From: Chalara sp. BL73
Taxonomy: Eukaryota > Ascomycota > Leotiomycetes > Helotiales
Assembly: GCA_918026815.1 (NCBI GenBank)
Contig: CAKJVC010000010.1
Coordinates: 1,428,501 to 1,492,500, forward strand
Length of the DNA stretch: 64,000 nucleotides
Reading direction: 5' to 3'
Position numbers and translations under genes: made by a program
Part shown: piece by piece, positions 56,413-64,000 of the stretch
Layout of the letters: the number at the start of each line of letters is the position of its first letter
Position numbering within the stretch: position 1 is the stretch's first letter
The notes under the pieces: generated by a model
The model's input: only the letters and a program-made list of their open reading frames with translations
The model's database searches: none
What the model was told of the DNA's origin: nothing

Positions 56413-56603
56413 TGTAGGAAGTAGGGGTTTACGGATCCGCGTATGACCCACCAGGTCACGTAGTCCACACAGCCCCCATTTTGTAGAATCTAGAGTAGAG
56501 CCTAATACAACAACAATTACCATATCCATCAAGAGCAAGAGCGTGACCTACAAAGTAGAGCTACGCCTTTTGCCCCGTGGAAGGTAAGACACTTGAACCA
56601 ACA
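56413..56603 (+). mobile_element. LTR family C copy, no clear target duplication
   Basis: 191 bp from TGTAGGAAGTAGGGG to CTTGAACCAACA, closely matching 29832-30023. The flanks are TAAAC and GCTAC, so the insertion site has changed or one side was exchanged. Confidence 0.8.
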
Positions 56604-56822
56604 GCTACGGATCGCTTCTGACGAAGATATCAACAAGGAGATGCCACGGCAACTCCAAAGCGCACTCTGAGAGAAGTTCGCGAAGTAAAAGAGCTCAGCT
56701 ATTCTTTACAGATTAGTGTACAAAGGTAAAGCACGCTCAATCAACCATCCCACGAGGGCTATTGCAGAATATCAGCCGAAGTTGCTCACCAAGTGCTTGA
56801 ACACTGGCGTCACTCTTCAGTC

Positions 56823-57863
56823 TCAGAGCAAAGATGATAGACCACCCTTAGTAGTTGCAACAGCCAAGTAATGATTACCAGGCGCAGTACCAAAATACAA
56901 ATGCTGCCGGATTGCAACCCCTGATAACCGTGGTACAAAGCCATTTCTAACAATTGCTTCCTCCACAATCCAGTTACTCCTCCATGGTATATCACCATCC
57001 CCTACAGGCAAAACTTCTACTGCAATGCTTGAACAATATGTAGCCATACCATTCGCATCTGTCACAGCTACTGGCTGTCGCCAACCCATATAAAAACCAA
57101 CGGCTCCGAGATGCATGAAATCAGAGGGGTAGAGGCTGAGCATATCCGAGCCGGTGTCGTTCATTGCGATGATGCCATAGGTTGATCCGTCACCTCCTAA
57201 AGCAGGTATCAGCCTGACCAGCATGCGAATCTAGAAGAATAAAATGAAATAAATACCTATCCTCTGTAGGAAAAAAGAATATAAGCTACTCACCTCGTGA
57301 AAGTTGTTTCCAAAGGGCCCATGACCATAACAAGCTTTTTGGGCATACTGATGAAAAACCCCCTCTGTTATTGCTGGAGCAGGACCTTTGAATGACTGCT
57401 CCCTGGAAACAAGCTTTCCATCTTGAACGTAAACGTGCTGACTGCCATCAATCAGTCCCTCCTCGTAGAGCTTGATGACGGCTCGAATATTGATATGCTG
57501 GTATTCAGGCTGGTACCAAGGGTCGTTAGGGTCCAAGTAGCCACGGAGCTGCTCGAGACGCTTCTTTATATCAAGCGGAGGCGGTAAAAAGCCAGGGTCA
57601 AACTTGATCTTGGAGCAATCAATATTACCGGTTTTGTCACGTGGGATGTTATTCCTGGCCTTGTCATCCAAGGTAAGCTTGGCCATATCGCGTGTGTTCC
57701 GGGCTACCATTGAATTCCTAGCTAACATCATGAGGTACTCCATAGTGAATTCTGGCTTGGCCTGGTCATTGATTGTCTGCTCCGCTCTATTGTCGATTGG
57801 TTTCTCCGCCGCGCTGTCGATTGCCTTCTCTGCCCCGTTGTGAATTTCCTTATTGCCCTCCAT
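56823..57863 (-). CDS. Uncharacterised protein with aspartic-protease-like DTGS motif
   Basis: Two exons (57863-57294, 57230-56823; 63-bp intron) give about 325 residues. The first ATG in frame is at 57863. The N-terminus has three degenerate 8-residue repeats (AEKAIDSA, AEKPIDNR, AEQTINDQ). A middle region carries DPGFLPPPLDIKKRLEQLRG and DPNDPWYQPEYQ. The C-terminal domain starts RMLVRLIPALGGDGSTYG and contains NDTGSDMLSLYPSDF, which resembles the catalytic D-T-G-S of a retropepsin fold preceded by a hydrophobic strand. A second conserved motif of that fold (hydrophobic-hydrophobic-Gly) may be FVPRLSGVAI. No reverse transcriptase, integrase or Gag is adjacent, so this is a stand-alone gene. 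Protease activity is inference; the protein could also be non-catalytic. Confidence 0.62.
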
Positions 57864-58490
57864 TTTGTTGTTGATTGCTGATGGTATTGTGTTTACAAGT
57901 ATCCGCAGATGGTATTGTTTACAGTCGCAGACAGTATTGCGATGTTGTGATGCAGTCAATCAGAGCTCCGCGAACTGCGCACTAGCTCACCAAGTGCTTA
58001 AACACTGGCGCCACTATTAGATAAAATGAAAGTAGATTTGAGCATTACAAGCTTCTAGGTTGTTGGAGGTGTTGAGGTTGGAGTTGGGACGTGTTAAGGG
58101 TTCGGTGGCGCGTTGATGAAGATTTGGTGCAGATCATGAATTGACGGAACCGACGGTGCTGAAATTGAGGGAGATGACAGTGCTGAAAGTGAGGGAAACG
58201 ACAGTGCTGAAATTGATGGAATTAAATAGGAATTTGAATGGGAGTTGGAATTGATGGAGGAGTGATGATGGTGGATAGAAAGAAAGAAAGAAGAAGCGGG
58301 GAAGAATGAGGGGTTGTTTTAAGGCCGTATCGTGCGCTAGTCACGTGGTTTAGACGGGCCTTTACGCCGCCTATTCGGGGCGGAAAAAAGTGGCCCAAAT
58401 TGGCACGTGCACTGCAACACGAAAACACACGTTTTATATTTTATATTTTAATACATAGTTACTTGCCCTCTTACATGCCTGTAATCATAT
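57864..58490. other. Intergenic
   Basis: Contains three copies of an ACGGTGCTGAAA-like phrase (about 58151-58215) in a short degenerate tandem. No gene seen. Confidence 0.4.
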
Positions 58491-58748
58491 TGTCACGGCC
58501 CTGGCCTCTTCTCGCTTGGAACTTGGCACCGGACACCACAGAGCTCACTTATACTGACCTCCGGCCAGTTCCTGTATATAAAGCACTGCTCCCCTCCTTC
58601 CCTTCTTCTGTCCGTAGCTTGTTCTCCTCGTTATAGCAATTGATAGTTGTTCACACCTCTGAGCTCCTCTTCCTTCCTCAGCTATAGATTCTCGTATGAT
58701 ACTATCGTTGCTCTCTGTATCTGTAGATCCACAGCGCGTGTCGTGACA
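58491..58748 (+). mobile_element. LTR, related to family B with a different 3' part
   Basis: 258 bp from TGTCACGGCCCTGGCC to GCGTGTCGTGACA. The 5' 170 bp, with the TATA core CCTGTATATAAAGCACTGC, match family B. The last 90 bp instead match (inverted) the element at 33397-33570. The flanks (CATAT, CGTTG) do not match. Confidence 0.65.
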
Positions 58749-58794
58749 CGTTGTTTCACTCGCTTGTCTGTTCCACTTGCTTATCAGGTACGTT

Positions 58795-59080
58795 TGTATC
58801 AACTCAAGCTGAACAGGGATCTCGATCCGTAGATCTGGGCAGAAGGACTCAGAGGTGTGAACAGCTATCAATTGCTATAACTAAGAGAACAAGCTACAGG
58901 CAGAAGCAGGGAAAGGGGAGCAGTGCTTTATATACAGGAGACTGGCCAGGGGCCAGTGTAAAAGCGCCCTGTAGCGTCGGTTGCCAAGCTCTGGGATGCC
59001 GAGCCCTGTCGTAACAGGGGCCAAGCTCTACCGAGCTCTACAGTGTCTGGCGCCAGGCTCGAGATCGGGCCAGGGCCGTG
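58795..59080 (-). mobile_element. LTR family B copy, damaged outer end
   Basis: Very similar to 27649-27936 over its whole length (TGTATCAACTCAAGC...GGGCCAGGGCCGTG), but the final ACA is replaced by TTCC, so the terminus is lost. It lies 46 bp from the inverted relative at 58491-58748. Confidence 0.7.
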
Positions 59081-59239
59081 TTCCTTGCTTATATGTGGCG
59101 AAAAGCCGATGGAAGTGAAGTGTTCTGCTAGTAAAGGACACATTCATCATCCAGTCTCTCCTCTACAATACCCATCTAATTTATTAATTATTAGACTATT
59201 TAATTTATTACGAATAAACCCATCTATGTCTTCAGCCTA

Positions 59240-59440
59240 GTCGCACCGTAACTCGAGACTCAAGAATGCGACTGCCATTCGAGGATGCGTGTACAAGTCA
59301 AGGATACGTCTCCGAGTCAATAATTCGTCTGTGACTCGAGGACTGCGACCGAGACTTGAGGATTGCGACCCGAGGATACGACTGCAACTTGAGGACTACG
59401 ACTCGACTCGAGAACTCGAACTCGAGGACTCGAAAACATA
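59240..59440. repeat. Degenerate tandem repeat rich in GACTCGAG
   Basis: About ten loosely repeated units of 18-22 bp around the core ACTTGAGGACTRCGACTC run through this stretch. No open frame persists across it. Confidence 0.6.
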
Positions 59441-60029
59441 GCAGAGTACGCTTCCTCGCAGAGCGGACTTCCTAGTATAGTCGGCTTCCTCGTAGAGTCA
59501 AGCTCCAGCTTCTTGCAGACCTCCAGCTTGCAGATCCAACTTTGTGATTCCTTCGATTTCCGCAGACCCGAGCAATAGCAAGCATACGTTGATGTCAGCT
59601 AGCCAACGCCTTGAACAAATGGCCTGCGCTCTCTGGAATGGCCTACAATGTATCCTAGCTCCCTCCAGCTCGTTTCTTTTTATCTGCCTTAGTGGTTGTC
59701 GAATATGATGGAAGATGGGGTTGGGGATGGCGGGGAGGGAGTTTGGTTTTCGCAATCGGCTGGCGAGTACGCGGGATATCGAGAGGAGGCCACAGCCAGC
59801 CAGCTAGCCCAGCAATTCATCAACTTTTTCATTCATCAGAAGAGTATTGGACGGGACACGTGGGCTTACTCAAAGTTCGACTGTATGATCGAGTTGGGTG
59901 TGTTGGCGCCTAGGTGGGGAGCAAAGTCAAGTTTGAGAGTTGAGCACAATAACGCTCAAATCGAAGGAATCGTGAGGTTGGGCATACGAAAAGTCATATG
60001 AATAAACTAATCTTTTCTTTGTGGCTAGT
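59441..60029. other. Intergenic, one doubtful small open frame
   Basis: An ATG-initiated frame from 59705 to 60001 (about 98 codons, with SQLAQQFINFFIHQKSIGRD) is mildly protein-like, but has no known homology or splice partner. Not called as a gene. Confidence 0.3.
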
Positions 60030-61424
60030 CTACATAGATAAAGCACGCTCAATCAATCGCTCAACAAGGAGCATCGTCAAATATGAATCATTGCCTGCAT
60101 TGTGGACCATTGACGACTTGAGCTCCCGATCCCCTTCCATTTGGAGGAAATTATCAGTGAGGTTGGCCAGGCCAGGCTTCTTATGCATCGGATCAAGATG
60201 GCGCCACGCAACTTGGGTATCAATGAGCTCCCCCCAAAGACCTTTAAAGGCCGAAATCCCATTCTTTGTACAATAAAAATCCTCATTCTCTCCAGCATGA
60301 ACCACTAATCGAATAGGCACATTCCTGGCTTTTTCCATGTCCACAATTTCGACCATTCGGTCATTGAGATCCTTAAAGCGGACATGAGTGACTTTTTGAG
60401 TATCGAAGAGGAATTTCTTGACTTGCAAACCCCTCCCCCAAGCCCAACCCGGAATGCGATCACGTTCGAAGTCGGATACGCGAAGACAATAGGATTTTGT
60501 GTTTTTTGGTAGTTGTGTAGGATTGCACTGGATTTCTCGGAGAGCATCTTCATCGATGCGCAAGACTGTGATCCCGCATTCCCGAATCTCTCCTGAATGA
60601 TCGTATCTTCCTTCGAAGTCGAATGAAATGTATGTGACGGGATGCTCCAGGTAATAGGATCTATCACAATAATTGATAAGTTTTTATATTTGTCCATAGA
60701 AGAGAGTAACTCACTTGAAATCGGGAGAGGTTGGAACCAGCTGAGAAATGAAGCCTTCATCAGCCACAATATGACCATTATCGTATTCATAATCTTCGTC
60801 ATCACTGTAGCCCTCACAACCAATATCGTAGTTAACGATATTTGAGTCGTCGACCACTGTCTCGCCGAGTACTTTAGTACTGGCGTCAACCGTGACCGGC
60901 CTACTGGCTGCAAGCTCACTGACCAAAGCCTCGCCGAGTACTTGAGTACTGGCGTCAGCCGTGACCGGCCTACTGGCTGCAAGCTCACTGACCAAAGCCT
61001 CGCCGAGTACTTGAGTACTGGTGTCAGCCGTGACTGGCCTACTGGCTGCAGGCTCACTGACCAAAGCCTCGCCGAGTACTTGAGTACTGGCGCCAGCTAT
61101 GGCCGCGGCTGCCGCTGCTTCGGCTCTTCTCGCAAGTTTCCTCTCATGCTTGGCTCTCCTAGTGGCGCGTTTTGCTGCGAGTGCTACTGGGTCTTCAACA
61201 GCTAAGCGTTCTCGTTCTGCCGCGCGATTATCTCGACGAGTTTGTGCTGCTTCCTCCGTGCGTTTCCTTTTGTTTTGTGACCTCCTGAAAGAACGTTTCT
61301 CTCGAAGACGTATCTCCGTATACACTCTGTACTGAACCATAATGGTGATTTGATTTGGTAGCGGACGTGAAGGTGAAGTTTTGGTTTTTTGAATTGTAGG
61401 AATGAAGGGTTTATCGCTTAGCAT
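60030..61424 (-). CDS. Gfd2/YDR514C-like RNase H-fold protein with internal repeats
   Basis: Two exons (61424-60715, 60660-60030; 54-bp intron) give about 446 residues; starting at the second ATG (61340) would give 418. The N-terminal half is basic (REKRSFRRSQNKRKRTEE) and alanine-rich, followed by 3.4 nearly identical 23-residue repeats (STQVLGEALVSELAASRPVT) and an acidic stretch (DIGCEGYSDDEDYEYDNG). The C-terminal 210 residues show the DEDD-exonuclease-like pattern of the Gfd2/YDR514C C-terminal domain: ISFDFEGRYDHSGEIRECGI (acidic pair), LVVHAGENEDFY, WGELIDTQVAW and HNAGNDSYLTMLL. The acidic residues expected of an active nuclease are present. Biochemical role unknown; Gfd2 in yeast is linked to mRNA export, and related domains are widespread in fungi. 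Confidence 0.8.
60864..61098 (-). repeat. 69-bp coding minisatellite in the Gfd2-like gene
   Basis: Unit starts at 60864, 60933, 61002 and 61071 are exactly 69 bp apart. The two complete middle units differ at only a few bases, while the unit nearest 60864 is the most diverged. Each unit adds 23 residues in frame. Confidence 0.92.
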
Positions 61425-61577
61425 TGTCTTGCAACTAGTCCCTTTAACGAAAGCGCGAATACTCGAAGTCCAAACGTCCTCTCCCAGCTCAACAAACGAC
61501 TTCGCACGTATGCTGACGCAGCTACTGAATGTTCACTGAGAACCTGCCCCTTTAGCCGTCTCAATGTTGGTAAAACG

Positions 61578-61700
61578 ATACGCCTACTTCAATACAACAA
61601 CGATGGCAAGTTCAGCCTCACCACGTTCTTTGCCGATAAGATTCCCCAGAAATATGCTATACTTTCGCATACATGGGAAGTGGAAGAGGTGAGGACGGCC
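61578..61700 (+). pseudogene. Fragment of a HET-domain N-terminus
   Basis: IRLLQYNNDGKFSLTTFFAD and KIPQKYAILSHTWEVEEV correspond to the beginning of the NLR-type HET family (Arg-Leu-Leu start, then YAILSHTW). The first codon is ATA where ATG would be expected. After about 40 codons similarity stops and unrelated sequence follows (an open frame to 62006 with Gln/Arg-rich composition). The rest of the gene is absent. Confidence 0.6.
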
Positions 61701-62845
61701 CCTTCCGTTTGGTATGACAGGGTGGATGGAAGCTTAGTATCAGCTGAGCGACAGCAGCAGCGTCCTAGCCGCGAACCATCTACAGAGCCGAGTCATAACG
61801 AGGCGGGAAGCCGAATCAACGATAACAAGCTTAATGATACCAATCCAGCCGAAGTCAGAGAGACGAAACAGCGTCAGAGAGACAAGTATCGCCAACGTTG
61901 TTGCGCATCAGCTCCGCTGCCACAACCTCGACAGCCTGTCGCAGTCCGTCCGGCTGGTCAGCAGAGGCGCCTTGGATGCTTGAGGGATGTTCACTTGTTT
62001 TATTGAGCAACTTGCATTCGAATACATACTGCTGGTGGTTGTCGCGGTAGCCTTCAAGTTTGGCAGCCTCCTTCCAAGCACACTAGCCTGTCCGCGTCGC
62101 CGAGAATGACAACTATGAGTCTGGGCTGTCGTTCCACTTTGTGCTTCCAAGGACACAGGTTCATAGCTGCTCTCCTCCAACATCTCTCCCGGACCTCCAG
62201 ACTCTTCTAGATCATTCTCGGCGAAGTTTGTCCTAGTGAGCATCTTCGACACAGGATAATGACTTGCCCCCTAATCGTTAAAGACACGTCACAATCGGAA
62301 TGTTGCGGTTGGAAGAAGTGAAGTAAACTTACATGCGTAACTGCCAACATGTGACTTTCATTGCTAAAGGTACTCTAGAAAATGCGTGACTTCAATGCTG
62401 GACGCTCGAACAAGATACAGCCTTTGGAAAGGGTGCCGACTCCAGCCCGTGTGAATATCCCGTCTTCAACGCTCACTGGTTGGACGAGGAGCACATAATA
62501 TTCTTGATCACTGCTTGACTCCTTTTTGGCATCCCTCAATATCCCTCTACTTGGCGCAGGTGCTACATGGCCCCCTAAGCTCCGTAGTCGAAGAAAAGAC
62601 CCTAGAGGGGGTGCCTCTAGTAGAGTGTGGTCTTCTGACTTTTGGTATATACAGATGCTAGCGTTGTACCCTAACTGCTGGCATAGAATGACGATAGGAT
62701 AAAGAATCTAAGTAAAATACAAAAACAATCTAAAGTGTACAGGCGCTTTCCGCATTTGCGCTGCCCTTCTACGCCCTATGGCCTACGCTACAGTCTATCA
62801 TTGTGTATTAATACAGTTGTGAAAAGAAATAGTATGCAGAAAAGC
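61701..62845. other. No supported gene
   Basis: Low-complexity open frames (61701-62006 plus, 62252-61908 minus) overlap each other and have no recognisable domain. The remainder is non-coding in appearance. Confidence 0.35.
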
Positions 62846-63150
62846 TTATTCAGAGTTGGGTAAGTATAGCGGAGAGAGTTCCTCGGAAAAGCGGGTTTCT
62901 TTCCACCATTGGGCGAACTTTTCGGCTCCCTCAGGAGTGCTAAGAAGCTTTGACAAGTCTTGAAAAAGGTAGCGCGAAAACAAGGGGTTTGTTGATTTCC
63001 GGCGTGCAATTCTGCAGAAAAAGAAGTGGATAGAGGCTTTTGGGCGACCGCATAAGCAGTTAGGTTCGAATTTGGAGTGGTTGAATCGTTCGTGGTAAGC
63101 TAGAAAGTCTCCATGGCCGCTGAAGGTGAAGCTGTTGCTGTAGCATCCCT
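62846..63150 (-). mobile_element. LINE (Tad-like) 3' fragment
   Basis: A minus-strand frame reads FTFSGHGDFLAYHERFNHSK, then CLCGRPKASIHFFFCRIARR, and ends LSPLYLPNSE. This is the RNase H-distal tail with a CxC...H...C zinc-knuckle-like motif found at the end of ORF2 in fungal Tad-type non-LTR retrotransposons. The upstream (5') part is missing, as is usual for truncated LINE copies. Confidence 0.65.
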
Positions 63151-63239
63151 CATATCATGAGAACCATGACTACGTGACCACTATAGGCGAGCTGGCAAGC
63201 GAGCTAATGAGCGTCTCTATAGCTGGTGCGATATTGAGT

Positions 63240-63357
63240 ACCGTGACACTACTTATAGGGGTGTGATACTCGCATGTCAACACAATGATGCCTACTGTTG
63301 CCTACTGGTGCCTACAATAGACTTTAGGTATGGTCCTTAGACCTAACCTGTTCAACA
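63240..63357 (-). repeat. Partial copy of LTR family A
   Basis: ACTTATAGGGGTGTGATACT, GCATGTCAACACAATGATGC and CTTAGACCTAACCTGTTCAACA (given in parts) match, in inverse orientation, the solo LTR at 585-803. Only about half of the LTR is present. Confidence 0.7.
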
Positions 63358-63764
63358 CAAAGACCTTAAATAAATCACCGCAGGTAAGGAGCGTTTGCTT
63401 CTGAGTGGCATATAACAGCTCAAGGTTATTTGCTTTAACAAGAGGCTTAACAAACTCTATTATCTCATCGCACCGAGGCCAACGTTAAATCCTTGCGTGT
63501 CTGTTCGCCTGCCCATGACATTGGCAGTATGTGAACTATTCTGACCCCAAAGTCAAGAAAGTAAGGACGAATGAGAGATGTGTTCCCAAAATAGGTTGGT
63601 ATAAGTTCTCCTTGGTCGTAGGTCTTGGACAAAATGTGAAGGCAGGGATGGAGTAATATTTTGGGGGTAGAAACACAAAAGTACCATAAAGAATTAGACA
63701 ATAGGCTTAAATTGAAGATTGACGACCTTGTCTAACAATAACCCTCTCCAACTGCAACTAGGCT
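63358..63764. other. Intergenic, AT-rich
   Basis: A minus-strand open frame at 63465-63701 has no recognisable features. Nothing else seen. Confidence 0.35.
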
Positions 63765-64000
63765 CTATTCACTGTCCAACTCCTTTGCTAAGTCAAACTC
63801 AATAGGAGGGCCTCTTTTCCTCCGCTTTTTCGATACCCTGACCTCAACCTGCTCAGAGACAGAAGTGCGCCGGGTGATATCTCGAGAAGAAACGCGGCTT
63901 GCTTGACTATCAGCCTCCTCCGGTAGAGATGCGGCATCCTGACTTGAATAGCCAGAGAGATGGTGGCTTTCTAAACCGTATGGGTTCCCAATTCCCTACC
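63765..64000 (-). CDS. 3' end of a gene that continues beyond the window
   Basis: On the minus strand the frame from about 63996 to the TAG at 63765-63767 encodes a Ser-rich then basic tail: SGYSSQDAASLPEEADSQAS, RRTSVSEQVEVRVSKKRRKR, ending GPPIEFDLAKELDSE. The KKRRKRG stretch could be a nuclear localisation signal. A TAG at the window edge precedes the frame and may be part of an intron acceptor. The composition resembles tails of nuclear proteins or pogo-type transposases; with 75 residues I cannot decide. Confidence 0.5.

Overview
The window looks like a gene-sparse, repeat-rich accessory segment of a filamentous ascomycete (Pezizomycotina). Genes are split by short GT-AG introns, mostly 45-105 bp. 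The protein families are typical of that group: HET-domain proteins, Zn2Cys6 regulators, RTA1 and MFS membrane proteins, cytochromes P450, a phenol-hydroxylase-type flavoprotein and a secreted pectate lyase. I see no tRNA, rRNA, CRISPR array or bacterial feature. Species and class cannot be fixed from the sequence alone.

Layout. 0-2 kb: a decayed Tc1/mariner transposon with a solo LTR nested in it. 2.3-3.5 kb: secreted pectate lyase. 4.3-6.2 kb: broken gene for a multi-pass membrane protein. 6.2-10.1 kb: gene desert. 10.1-13.7 kb: two cysteine-rich, single-pass surface proteins. 14.4-25.5 kb: patatin-like phospholipase, a Zn2Cys6 regulator with a damaged splice site, an RTA1 membrane protein, a large secreted protein and a HET-ankyrin protein. 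25.5-30 kb: LTR fragments, a MITE-like inverted repeat and an NB-ARC/TPR (NLR-like) relic. 30-38 kb: two more HET genes separated by solo LTRs. 38-39.4 kb: truncated, frameshifted P450 relic.

41-56.3 kb is the most coherent block: a CocE/NonD-type hydrolase, a Zn2Cys6 regulator diverging from a complete P450, a phenol-2-monooxygenase-like FAD enzyme and an MFS transporter. Together they look like a small cluster for modifying and exporting an ester-linked or phenolic compound. No polyketide or peptide synthase and no ring-cleavage enzyme is visible. 56.4-64 kb holds more solo LTRs, a protein with an aspartic-protease-like DTGS motif, a Gfd2/YDR514C-like RNase H-fold protein with 69-bp internal repeats, a HET fragment, a LINE tail and the 3' end of a gene that leaves the window.

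Two themes stand out. First, allorecognition-type genes are dense: three HET genes, one NLR relic and one HET fragment within about 38 kb. Second, several broken genes carry C-to-T type nonsense changes (CAA/CAG to TAA/TAG), the pattern expected from repeat-induced point mutation. Several solo LTRs keep perfect 5-bp target duplications, so element insertion and LTR-LTR deletion have been frequent here. Exon coordinates were derived by hand from splice signals and reading-frame continuity; none has been checked against transcripts.
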